Source of the DNA: Pseudomonadota bacterium
GTDB lineage: Bacteria > Pseudomonadota > Alphaproteobacteria > Rhizobiales > Methylopilaceae
Assembly: GCA_023430145.1 (NCBI GenBank)
Contig: JAEZCD010000180.1
Span: 1 to 6,098, forward strand
Direction: 5' to 3'
DNA length: 6,098 nucleotides
The position numbers were made by a program, and so were the translations under genes. Numbering within the stretch: the stretch's first letter is position 1; each line of letters opens with the position of its first letter. The notes under the pieces are model-generated. The model was not told where the DNA came from and did no database searches. It worked only from the letters and a program-made list of their open reading frames with translations. Positions 1 to 6,045 of the stretch are shown here, piece after piece.

Positions 1-948
1 GCGCTGGTGCTCGGCCGGTTCCCGATCCCGCTGGTGCGGCTCGCCGAGATCCTGGCGAGCGCGGCAGCGAGCCCTGGCGAGGCCGTCGCCGCCATGGACG
101 AGCGCATCGTGCTGCTCGTCCGCCTGCCGCGCGTGCTGCTCGCGGCGCTTTGCGGGGCCGGGCTCGCCGCGTCCGGCGCGGCGCTGCAGAGCGTCTTCCG
201 CAATCCGCTCGTGGCGCCGCAGATCCTCGGCATCTCGCCGGGAGCCGCCTTCGGCGGCGCGCTCGCCATCTCGCTCGGCTTGTCGGGCGCCGCGCTGCTC
301 GGCTTCGCTTTCGTCGCCGGCCTCATGGCGCTCGTCCTCGTCGGCTTCCTCGCCCGGATCGACGGGCGCAGCGAGCCGATCACCATCGTGCTGGCCGGCC
401 TCGTCGTCGGCGCGCTGTTCGGCGCCTTCGTCGCGCTCCTGCAGTTCTTCGCCGATCCGAACGGCACGCTGCAGGCGATCGTCTTCTGGCTGATGGGCTC
501 GTTCAGCACCGCGACCTGGGAGCGGCTGCTGCTCGCCGCGCCCGGCCTCGGCCTCGGCCTCGCCGGGCTTCTGGCGCTGCGCTTCCGGCTCAACATCCTG
601 TCGCTCGAGGATGCGGAGGCGCGCAGCCTCGGCGCCCATCCCGACCGCGAGCGCTGGCTGGTCTTCGTGCTCGTCGCGCTGATCATCGGCAGCCAGGTCG
701 CGGTCGCCGGAATCATCGGCTGGATCGGGCTCGTCGTCCCGCATCTGATCCGCTTTCTCGTCGGCTCGGACAATCGCATCCTGATCCCCGCCTCGGCATT
801 CGGCGGCGGCGCCTTCCTGGTCATCGTCGATACCGTCGCCCGCACCGCGACGGCGGCCGAAATCCCGCTCGGCGTGCTCACCGCCATCATCGGCGCCCCG
901 GTGTTCGCAATCCTCCTCCGGCGGTACTATCGCGAGCGGCCGGCATGA
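1..948 (+). CDS. FecCD-family ABC transporter permease, 5' partial
   Basis: Inner-membrane permease of a periplasmic-binding-protein-dependent importer for an iron-siderophore, haem or cobalamin-type chelate; the substrate cannot be told from this subunit. Counting from the GTG at 7, the conserved FecCD core is visible: RLPRVLLAAL at 39-48, then AASGAALQSVFRNPLVAP at 54-71 and LGISPGAAFG at 74-83, FWLMGSF at 160-166, the ATPase-coupling segment around SLEDAEARSLG at 199-209, and GIIGWIGLVVPHLIR at 235-249. Multiple hydrophobic segments fill the rest. The frame is open to base 1, and the visible start GRFPIP normally follows the first transmembrane helix. Family members run about 330-350 residues, against 313 from the GTG. 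I therefore treat the gene as running in from upstream, with GTG 7 an internal codon. The 3' end overlaps the ATPase gene by 4 nt (ATGA), indicating one operon with translational coupling. The binding protein is probably encoded upstream, outside the window. Confidence 0.93.
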   Translation, partial: ALVLGRFPIPLVRLAEILASAAASPGEAVAAMDERIVLLVRLPRVLLAALCGAGLAASGAALQSVFRNPLVAPQILGISPGAAFGGALAISLGLSGAALLGFAFVAGLMALVLVGFLARIDGRSEPITIVLAGLVVGALFGAFVALLQFFADPNGTLQAIVFWLMGSFSTATWERLLLAAPGLGLGLAGLLALRFRLNILSLEDAEARSLGAHPDRERWLVFVLVALIIGSQVAVAGIIGWIGLVVPHLIRFLVGSDNRILIPASAFGGGAFLVIVDTVARTATAAEIPLGVLTAIIGAPVFAILLRRYYRERPA

Positions 949-1682
949 TCGCGCTCCGCAACGCCGCCATGCGCTACGGCACGCGCTGGCTGTTCCGCGA
1001 CCTCGATCTTTCCGTGCCGTGCGGGCGCATCCTCGCCATCCTCGGACCGAACGGGCGCGGCAAGACGACCCTCCTGCGCTGCATCCTCGGGACGGTGCCG
1101 CTGGTCGACGGCAGCCGCACGGCACCATCGATTCTCGGCTATGTGCCGCAGAGCACGACGCTCGACGAGGGATTGAGCGCCCTCGAGGTGGCGCTGATGG
1201 GCCGCGGCGGGCAGCTCGGCCTCTTCGGCCAGCCCACGGCTGCCGATCGCGCGCTCGCGGTGCAATGCCTGGCCGAGGTCGGCGCCGGCCATCTCGCAGG
1301 CGCCCGCACGGGCCGCATGTCGGGCGGCGAACGCCAGCTCGTGCTGATGGCGCGGGCGCTGGCGACGGGATCGCCGGCGCTGCTGCTCGACGAGCCCGGC
1401 AGCGCGCTCGACCTCAAGAATCAGTCGCGGCTGCTCGGCCTCTTGCGCACGCTCGGGGCGCGCGGCGACAAGGCGATCGTCTTCACCACGCACGAGCCCA
1501 ACCACGCCCTCGCCGCCGCCGACGACGCCCTGCTGATGCTGCCGGACGGCGAGACGCTGTTCGGGCCCGTCGAGGAGATCGTGACGCCCCTCATGCTCGA
1601 GCGGCTCTACGGCGTGCCGATGCTGAGCATCGCGGCCGGCGGAACGGCCCGCGGCATGGCGGTGGCGCCGCTGTTCCGCTGA
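945..1682 (+). CDS. ABC transporter ATP-binding protein (FecE/BtuD-like)
   Basis: Cytoplasmic ATPase that powers the FecCD permease encoded just upstream. The 245-residue protein has the full nucleotide-binding set: Walker A GPNGRGKT at 34-41, Q-loop Gln69 in YVPQ, signature MSGGERQ at 125-131, Walker B LLLDE at 146-150, D-loop SALD at 153-156 and H-loop His183 in TTHEPNHA. The C-terminal part, with the moderately conserved ERLYGVPM at 219-226, matches iron-siderophore and cobalamin ATPases. The start is ATG 945, which shares four bases with the permease stop; longer in-frame extensions upstream only shadow the permease gene. The signature has Met in place of the usual Leu and Walker A has Arg at 38; both changes are compatible with activity. 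Chelate import is well supported, the exact ligand is not. Confidence 0.95.
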   Translation: MIALRNAAMRYGTRWLFRDLDLSVPCGRILAILGPNGRGKTTLLRCILGTVPLVDGSRTAPSILGYVPQSTTLDEGLSALEVALMGRGGQLGLFGQPTAADRALAVQCLAEVGAGHLAGARTGRMSGGERQLVLMARALATGSPALLLDEPGSALDLKNQSRLLGLLRTLGARGDKAIVFTTHEPNHALAAADDALLMLPDGETLFGPVEEIVTPLMLERLYGVPMLSIAAGGTARGMAVAPLFR

Positions 1683-1683
1683 A

Positions 1684-1712
1684 GCCTACGCGCCAGCCGC
1701 CGCGTCGTAGGC
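1684..1712. terminator. Candidate bidirectional terminator hairpin between convergent genes
   Basis: A perfect 7-bp inverted repeat, GCCTACG at 1684-1690 and CGTAGGC at 1706-1712, encloses a 15-nt loop. It starts one base after the ATPase stop and overlaps the last codons and the stop of the HxlR gene. Only 3 bp separate the two convergent stops, so any terminator must overlap coding sequence. Neither strand has a T run after the stem, so intrinsic termination is uncertain and the repeat may simply be chance in GC-rich sequence. Confidence 0.3.
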
Positions 1713-2135
1713 GGCCTGCGCGGCGAGCACGGCCTCGATGTTGTGCTCGGCCCAGTGCGCGAGCGCCGCCACCGTCTCGGTCAGCGTGCGGCCGAGCGGC
1801 GTCAAGGAATACTCCACCGTCACCGGCACGGTCGCGAAAATGCGTCGCGCGACGAGCCCATCACGCTCCAGTTTTTTCAAGGTCTGCGACAGGACTTTTT
1901 GCGACACCCCCTTGATCTCGCGCCGCAGGCGATTGAAGCGGAGCGGCTCGTCCTCGAGCCGGTGCAGGATCAGCACCGCCCACTTGTCGGCGATGCGATC
2001 CAGAACCATCCTGGTCGGACAGCGATCCTCATAGACGTCGTAACAAAACACGGCTGCGTCTGTTGCGGACTTCGGGATGACACCCGGTTTCCTCGCGGAA
2101 ACCTGGTGAGCGGAAAGTGCTCTCTTTTCCGACAT
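1686..2135 (-). CDS. HxlR-family winged-helix transcriptional regulator
   Basis: Probable dimeric repressor of the divergent reductase gene and of itself. From ATG 2135 the protein is 149 residues. The HxlR core begins near residue 39 with CPTRMVLDRIADKWAVLIL, followed by LRFNRLRREIKGVSQKVLSQ (about 66-84), which includes the recognition helix. The wing is at about 92-112 (DGLVARRIF through VEYSLTPLG), and a long C-terminal dimerisation helix follows. Cys39 sits where redox-sensing HxlR proteins such as HypR and YodB keep their reactive N-terminal cysteine, and a second cysteine lies at 31; thiol or electrophile sensing is therefore plausible but inferred. ATG 2135 lacks a strong Shine-Dalgarno. 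The frame is open back to 2228, but that extension would cross the promoter region and the neighbouring start. A GTG eight codons before Cys39-Pro40 (residue 29) is an alternative start closer to typical family length. Confidence 0.9.
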   Translation of the reverse strand: MSEKRALSAHQVSARKPGVIPKSATDAAVFCYDVYEDRCPTRMVLDRIADKWAVLILHRLEDEPLRFNRLRREIKGVSQKVLSQTLKKLERDGLVARRIFATVPVTVEYSLTPLGRTLTETVAALAHWAEHNIEAVLAAQAAYDAAAGA

Positions 2136-2200
2136 CGCCGCCGACGGTATGTGTCCGATCGATACGTGGTATCCATCCGATACTAAGAGGACGAAGCGCG
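2136..2200. promoter_or_regulatory. Divergent promoter/operator region with GTATC/GATAC half-sites
   Basis: This 65-bp region separates the HxlR start from the reductase start and must hold both promoters. It carries an array of related half-sites: GTATG 2147-2151, GATAC 2161-2165, GTATC 2169-2173 and GATAC 2179-2183. Two perfect dyads result: GATAC-3-GTATC centred at 2167 and GTATC-5-GATAC centred at 2176. TCCGAT is also repeated directly at 2154-2159 and 2176-2181, 22 bp apart, about two helical turns. HxlR proteins usually bind such dyads in the shared intergenic region, so this is the likely operator. The -35 and -10 hexamers could not be assigned confidently. AGAGG at 2186-2190 is the reductase ribosome-binding site. 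Confidence 0.6.
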
Positions 2201-3033
2201 ATGGGCAAGATTCTGGTTCTGGGCGCAACCGGCAATGTCGGCCGGCCGCTCGTGGAAGCGCTGCTGGCGAAGGGCGAGGCCGTCAAGGCCGCCTCCCGCA
2301 CCGGCAAGCCGCAGGGCGGCGCCGAAGGGGTCGTCTTCGACTTCGCCGATCCGTCGACCATCCCGGCCGCGCTCGACGGCGTCGACCGGGCGTTCGTGAT
2401 GCTTCCGGGCGGCAACACCCGAAGGGGCTGCTCGGCCCGGTGATCGCGGCGGCGGTGGCGCGCGGGGTGAAGGTCGTGCTGCAGACCGCCTTCGGCGTCG
2501 ACGCCGACGACAACATCCCCTATCGGCAGGTGGAGCTGGCGCTGATCCGGAGCGGCACGCCGCATGTGATCCTGCGGCCGAACTGGTTCGCGGACAATTT
2601 CCACACCTTCTGGAAGCCGGGCATCGACCACGGGCGCATCGCGCTGCCGGCCGGCGACGGCAAGACGAGCTTCATCGACACTCGCGACGTCGCCGCCTCG
2701 GCCGCCGCGGCGCTGACGAGCGACCGCTTCGACGGCGGAGCATTCGTCCTCACCGGCCCGGCGGCGCTGAGCTATGCCGAGGCGGCCGCGATCCTCTCGC
2801 CCGTCGTCGGCAGGCCGGTTGCCTACGAGCCGATCGACGACGAGACCTTTGTCGGCATCCTCACCGGCGCCGGCGTGCCGGAGGTCTATGCCCGCTTCCT
2901 CGCGATGATCTTCCACACGGTTCGCGAGGGCTGGAACGCCGCGGTCACCGACGCGGTCGAGACGCTCACCGGCAAGCCGCCGCGCTCGCTCGAGACCTAC
3001 GCCCGCGACAACACCGCGCGGCTGAAGGCGTAG
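2201..3033 (+). pseudogene. NmrA-type NAD(P)-binding reductase, frameshifted
   Basis: Atypical short-chain-dehydrogenase/NmrA-family protein, related to NAD(P)H-dependent quinone or aldehyde reductases. ATG 2201 follows AGAGG at 2186-2190. The N-terminal part reads MGKILVLGATGNVGRPLVEA, with the Rossmann glycine motif GATGNVG at 8-14, and then stops early at 2443 after 80 residues. Family-like sequence resumes in another frame: PKGLLGPVIAAAVARGVKVV, ILRPNWFADNF, SFIDTRDVAASAA, ending at TAG 3031-3033. Adding one C to the CCC run at 2418-2420 joins the parts as GGNTPKGLLGP and gives 277 residues, a normal family length with no other lesion. The gene is therefore either freshly inactivated or carries a sequencing or assembly indel; the intact downstream frame favours one of those over old decay. 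As written, the product lacks most of the substrate side of the fold. It is divergent from the HxlR gene, a common regulator-target pairing. Confidence 0.85.
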
Positions 3034-3061
3034 CCGGGCGACATCCGGCGTGCGGCGAATA

Positions 3062-3102
3062 CGGGGCGCATTCTCCGCAGGACGTGCGGCGAATGCGCCC
3101 CG
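3062..3102. terminator. Strong two-part hairpin after the reductase gene
   Basis: CGGGGCGCATTC (3062-3073) pairs perfectly with GAATGCGCCCCG (3091-3102). Inside it, after a single T/C mismatch, CCGCA (3075-3079) pairs with TGCGG (3085-3089) around the 5-nt loop GGACG. The result is a 17-bp, one-mismatch stem starting 28 nt after the reductase stop. Its position suggests transcript termination or 3'-end protection. No T run follows, so it is not a textbook intrinsic terminator and could instead be a REP-like palindrome. The 11-mer GTGCGGCGAAT occurs at 3050-3060 and again at 3084-3094, which allows a competing weaker hairpin at 3051-3079. Confidence 0.5.
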
Positions 3103-3182
3103 GAATGCCGTGCTCGCACGCCGACCTCATCAGCGCCCATGCGGACCGTTCACCACTTCGCTACCGTCGTCCGACGAGGACC

Positions 3183-3210
3183 TTCATCAAACCGTCGGCT
3201 GCGTTATACA
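3183..3210 (+). promoter_or_regulatory. Possible sigma70-type promoter of the propeller gene
   Basis: TATACA at 3205-3210 is a fair -10 hexamer in otherwise GC-rich sequence, with TTCATC at 3183-3188 a weak -35 at 16-bp spacing. The dyad TCGTC-C-GACGA at 3167-3177 lies just upstream and could be a regulator site. The rest of 3103-3256 shows no gene. GGGGGG at 3244-3249 gives a Shine-Dalgarno-like run 7 nt before ATG 3257. Confidence 0.35.
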
Positions 3211-3256
3211 TCGTCCCCGTAAAGGCTCAGCTTGGGCCGCAATGGGGGGATGACGG

Positions 3257-5056
3257 ATGGCGTCGCGATACCTGGCTCCGACCGTGGCTCTGGCGCTCGC
3301 GCAGGGCATCGGGCTCGCGCACGCGGATGGAACGCTCTTCGGCCGCGTCGCCTCGGGGGACATTCCGATCGCCGGCTCCGCGGTCACCCTCTATGGCGCC
3401 GGCAGCGGCTCGCCGCGCGTCCTCGCCCAGGGCAAGACGAACGCGGTCGGCAATTTCCAGCTGAAGTACACGACGCTCGACCCCGACGAGGTGGTCTACG
3501 CCATCGCCGAGGGCGGCAAGACGGGAGGCGCGAGCAACAACGACTCCATTCGCCTCCTCACGGTGGTCGGCACGCCGCCGCTATTCGCACAGATCAACGA
3601 GCTCACCACCGTCGCCGGCGCCTACGCGCTCGCCCACTTCCTCGACGGTAGGCTGGTGTCCGGACCGGCGCCGGGACTTCCGAATGCCGGCGCCATGTTC
3701 GCCAATCTCGCCAGTTCCGAGGGCAAGCCCGGCGCGGTGATCGCCCTGCCGCCGAACGGGCCGAAGACCGAGGCGCTGGCGACGCTGAACAGCCTCGCCA
3801 GCATCCTGTCGACCTGCGTCCGCTCGGAGGCGGCCTGCGCGCCGCTGTTCCTCGCCGCGACGCCGCCCGGCGGCCTGACGCCGATCAATACCCTTACCGC
3901 TGCGCAGAGCATCGCGCTCCATCCGGGGGCGAACGCCGCCGCGCTGTTCGCTCTCGTGCCGAAGGGAGCGCCCTACCGGCCGCTGCTGCACGACGGCCCG
4001 AACGCGTGGACGATCGCCCTGAAGTTCACCGGCGGCGGCTTCGACGGCCCGGGCGCCATGGCCTTCGACAAGGACGGCAAGATCTGGGTGACGAACAACT
4101 TCATGCCGCCGGCGACGACCGCCAGCAACCGCCTGACGGTGCTCGACCCGATCGGCAAGCCGATCTTCGGCAGCCCGATCACCAGCGGCGGCCTCGACGG
4201 CACAGGCTGGGGCATCGCCGTCACGAAGAAGGGCGACGTCTGGGTCGGCAACTACACCGGCGGCTCGATGTCGGAGTTCAACAAGCTCGGCAAGCCCTAC
4301 ACGACCGACGGCTTCGCCAAGAAGCAGCTCGACAAGGTGCAGGGCACCACCGTCGACTTCGACGGCAATGTCTGGGCGGCGAGCAACGGCAACAACCGCA
4401 TCGTGATGTTCCCGGGCGGCAACCGCGACAACCCGCAGGTGTTCAAGAAGGGCGGCATCGAGAAGCCGTTCGCCTCCGCGATCGACCTCGCCGGGAATCT
4501 CTTCGTCGCCAATGCCGGCAAGAACGGCAGCGTGACCAAGCTCGACCCGACGGGTGCCCCCTACCCCGGCTCGCCCTTCTTCCTCGCGAAAAAATCCTCG
4601 CCGAAGGGGATCGCGGTGGATCGCGCCGGCAATGTCTGGGTGGCCGACTTCCTCACCAACGGCGTCTGGGCGCTCGACAATGACGGCAACCAGATTTTCG
4701 GCTCGCCGATCACCGCGCCGAGCATGGAGGGCACCTGGGGGCTCGCGCTCGACGGCGACGAGAACGTCTGGGTGGCCGGCTTCCTCGTCAAGCGGGTGAC
4801 GAAGATCTGCGGGCGGCGCGTCGAGACCTGCCCGCCCGGCAGCCAGACCGGCGACATCATCTCGCCGAAGGGCGGCTTTCGCAGCCAGGGCTTTCAGCAC
4901 CTGACCGGCGTCTCGGTCGATTCCTCGGGCAATCTCTGGGTCGCCAACAACTGGAAGACGCTCGACCCGGTCGCCGGCGGCGACGGCCTCGTCGCCCTGA
5001 TCGGCGGCGGCGTGCCGGTGAAGACGCCGCTGATCGGTCCACCGCGGCGGCCGTGA
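3257..5056 (+). CDS. Secreted NHL/Vgb-like beta-propeller protein of unknown function
   Basis: The 599-residue protein begins with a Sec signal peptide: MASR, hydrophobic core YLAPTVALALAQGIGL, and likely cleavage after AHA at 21-23. Residues 24 to about 85 (DGTLFGRVASG, SAVTLYG, GNFQLKY) look like a small beta-sandwich of carboxypeptidase-regulatory type. Residues 110-240 form an alanine-rich linker region with the family motif INELTTVAGAYAL at 113-125 and a possible disulfide pair Cys187/Cys194. Residues 264-564 hold seven NHL-like repeats of the type GxAxDxxGNxWVAN, with repeat ends near 280, 332, 376, 419, 463, 507 and 564, consistent with a beta-propeller. Cys518 and Cys525 sit in an insertion before the last repeat. 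The tail VPVKTPLIGPPRRP recurs, by my recollection, at the C-terminus of related proteins. Propellers of this kind usually bind ligands or proteins; virginiamycin B lyase is a distant relative, but no catalytic residues can be assigned. The export site is periplasm or exterior. ATG 3257 is chosen because it gives the signal peptide and has GGGGGG 7 nt upstream. Confidence 0.88.
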   Translation: MASRYLAPTVALALAQGIGLAHADGTLFGRVASGDIPIAGSAVTLYGAGSGSPRVLAQGKTNAVGNFQLKYTTLDPDEVVYAIAEGGKTGGASNNDSIRLLTVVGTPPLFAQINELTTVAGAYALAHFLDGRLVSGPAPGLPNAGAMFANLASSEGKPGAVIALPPNGPKTEALATLNSLASILSTCVRSEAACAPLFLAATPPGGLTPINTLTAAQSIALHPGANAAALFALVPKGAPYRPLLHDGPNAWTIALKFTGGGFDGPGAMAFDKDGKIWVTNNFMPPATTASNRLTVLDPIGKPIFGSPITSGGLDGTGWGIAVTKKGDVWVGNYTGGSMSEFNKLGKPYTTDGFAKKQLDKVQGTTVDFDGNVWAASNGNNRIVMFPGGNRDNPQVFKKGGIEKPFASAIDLAGNLFVANAGKNGSVTKLDPTGAPYPGSPFFLAKKSSPKGIAVDRAGNVWVADFLTNGVWALDNDGNQIFGSPITAPSMEGTWGLALDGDENVWVAGFLVKRVTKICGRRVETCPPGSQTGDIISPKGGFRSQGFQHLTGVSVDSSGNLWVANNWKTLDPVAGGDGLVALIGGGVPVKTPLIGPPRRP

Positions 5057-5059
5057 GGG
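4958..5059 (+). repeat. Direct repeat copy A: in-place 3' end of the propeller gene
   Basis: This segment encodes the last 32 residues of the propeller protein (from Thr568), its stop and three more bases. The same sequence recurs 989 bp downstream at 5947-6048 in the same orientation and without gaps. Bases 4958-5006 are identical to 5947-5995. From 5007 to the stop there are 9 differences in 50 positions. Similarity ends abruptly at both edges. The toxin-antitoxin operon lies between the two copies. Confidence 0.9.
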
Positions 5060-5123
5060 GGGTGGGCGGCGAGTATCGGGCGGCAAGCCAGGATCGGCGA
5101 TCGGCGCCCGCCCGCGGCGACCA

Positions 5124-5552
5124 TCAGCGCGGCGTGCGGATCGGGTTGAAGATTTCGATTCCCACGAAATCGCGTTCGTTGTCCGTGACGAGGGTGCAGT
5201 CGTTGGCCGCCGCGATCGAAGCGATGATCATGTCGAGGGCGCTTCGCGGACGGCCGCTGGCCTTCCCTGCGGCCATCAGCTCGGCCCAGGCCAGCCCGGC
5301 CTTTTCGTCGAAGGCGAGGATACGGCCCGCGAAGAGCGCCCGAGGCCCCTGGGGACCGCTGAACCAAGCATCGAGCTGATCGCGACGCTTCCCGGCCGGC
5401 TTCTCGAGCACGCCTCGCCAGATTTCGGCGACGGTCAGCGATGCGATGAAGAGATCATCGTCGGACTGCTCCGCCATCCAGGCGATCAGCGATTCGGAGG
5501 GAGCCGGCTTGGTGAAGTTGCTGATGATGTTGGTGTCGAGCAGATAACGCAT
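5124..5552 (-). CDS. vapC: PIN-domain ribonuclease toxin, VapC/FitB-like
   Basis: Toxin of a type II toxin-antitoxin pair: a Mg2+-dependent endoribonuclease that cuts RNA and stops growth when its antitoxin is lost. The 142-residue protein has the PIN acidic set: Asp6 in YLLDTNIIS, Glu43 in LTVAEIWRGVLE, Asp107 in RSALDMIIASIAA and Asp124 in LVTDNERDF. FAGRILAFDEKAGLAWAELM at about 74-93 and GRPRSALD are typical of the FitB-like branch. Length is normal and no catalytic residue is missing, so activity is expected. The ATG at 5552 overlaps the antitoxin stop by one base (TGATG), and no good Shine-Dalgarno lies close by, so translation is probably coupled. A TTG one codon earlier (5555) is possible but less likely. 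The RNA target cannot be read from sequence, and the symbol is used in the broad family sense. Confidence 0.92.
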   Translation of the reverse strand: MRYLLDTNIISNFTKPAPSESLIAWMAEQSDDDLFIASLTVAEIWRGVLEKPAGKRRDQLDAWFSGPQGPRALFAGRILAFDEKAGLAWAELMAAGKASGRPRSALDMIIASIAAANDCTLVTDNERDFVGIEIFNPIRTPR

Positions 5553-5854
5553 CAAATGTCGACCCGCCGTCCTTCCTCACGCGGGCGGGTCAGATCGAGA
5601 GCGGAGCCGATCAGGGGCGATGCCAAGAGCGCCTTGAGGATGCCGCCCTTCTTGGGCGGCTCGCCGCCGACGTTCGCCTCGACGGCGGCGCGCAGGCGGT
5701 GGGCGTCGGGGCCACCTTCCGCGAGCCGGCGTGCTACAGTGCGAACCAACTCGCGATCGATGTCGCGTCCGACGACTTCGAAACGCGCCATGCCCCGCTC
5801 GGCCAAGCGGTTCCGGTAGTTGTCGATCGCTCGGCGCTGCGGACTCTTGCTCAT
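5552..5854 (-). CDS. Antitoxin of the PIN-toxin pair (VapB-like)
   Basis: A 100-residue protein that, by position and pattern, should bind and neutralise the PIN toxin and repress its own operon. After a basic N-terminus (SKSPQRRAIDNYRNRLAERG), residues 21-47 (GMARFEVVGRD, then DRELVRTVARRLAEG) look like the strand and first helix of a ribbon-helix-helix DNA-binding fold. The helix AHRLRAAVEANVG at 51-63 would complete it. The Gly/Pro/Lys-rich stretch 64-72 and the segment ILKALLASPLIGSALDLTR with a charged end probably form the toxin-binding tail. I recognise the general type from alphaproteobacterial toxin-antitoxin loci but cannot give an established symbol. ATG 5854 is chosen because GGAGAG lies 4 nt upstream (5859-5864 on the plus strand) and a promoter lies just beyond. 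The frame continues upstream to 6088, but only through the promoter and the repeat copy. Confidence 0.8.
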   Translation of the reverse strand: MSKSPQRRAIDNYRNRLAERGMARFEVVGRDIDRELVRTVARRLAEGGPDAHRLRAAVEANVGGEPPKKGGILKALLASPLIGSALDLTRPREEGRRVDI

Positions 5855-5867
5855 TCGGCTCTCCGGA

Positions 5868-5908
5868 ATTATGCCCGGTAATATAACCAGGGCATCCGGA
5901 GCCTGCAA
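5868..5908 (-). promoter_or_regulatory. Promoter with overlapping palindromic operator of the toxin-antitoxin operon
   Basis: On the minus strand, TTGCAG (5908-5903) and TATATT (5885-5880) form a -35/-10 pair with exactly 17 bp between them, predicting a start near 5873, about 19 nt before the antitoxin ATG. The -10 lies inside nested dyads. ATGCCC 5871-5876 pairs with GGGCAT 5890-5895, the inner 12-mer GGTAATATAACC at 5877-5888 is palindromic at 10 of 12 positions, and ATTA 5868-5871 mirrors TAAT 5879-5882. This arrangement suits autorepression by the antitoxin or toxin-antitoxin complex. Confidence 0.65.
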
Positions 5909-5946
5909 GCCGGGAGGTGGTGAGAGCGGATTTACGCCTCCGCGGA

Positions 5947-6045
5947 ACGCTCGACCCGGTCGCCGGCGGCGACGGCCTCGTCGCCCTGATCGGCGCCGCC
6001 GTGCCGGTGAAGACCCCGCTGATCGGCCCTCCGAAGAAGCCGTGA
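5947..6045 (+). pseudogene. Detached 3' fragment of a propeller gene (direct repeat copy B)
   Basis: Copy of the last 32 codons of the propeller gene, including the stop TGA at 6043-6045. The frame is kept throughout and the end reads VPVKTPLIGPPKKP. It matches 4958-5056 at 90 of 99 positions; the first 49 bp are identical. The differences change GG to AA and RR to KK and are otherwise silent, so the fragment came from a functional gene. Nothing upstream of 5947 resembles the propeller gene, and there is no convincing start; a GTG at 5920 would give only about 41 residues. It is either the original 3' end displaced by an insertion or the stump of a deleted tandem paralogue. I see no recognisable feature in 6046-6098. 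Confidence 0.85.

Noticed and set aside
150..944. Long in-frame extension upstream of the ATPase start
   Set aside because: It is the +1 frame of the permease gene and very Arg/Pro-rich. The ATPase homology begins exactly at ATG 945, with a typical 4-nt overlap.
2136..2228. 31-residue N-terminal extension of the HxlR regulator
   Set aside because: It would run through the divergent promoter/operator and into the reductase gene, and it shows no HxlR-family similarity.
3581..5086. A 501-codon open frame on the minus strand, opposite the propeller gene
   Set aside because: It is rich in Arg/Ala/Asp/Glu without domain motifs and lies antisense to a gene with a signal peptide and clear repeats. 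It arises from the extreme third-position GC bias.
5920..6045. 41-codon frame from GTG 5920 ending in the propeller tail
   Set aside because: There is no signal peptide or domain, and the first codons are unrelated sequence. It is better explained as a gene fragment.
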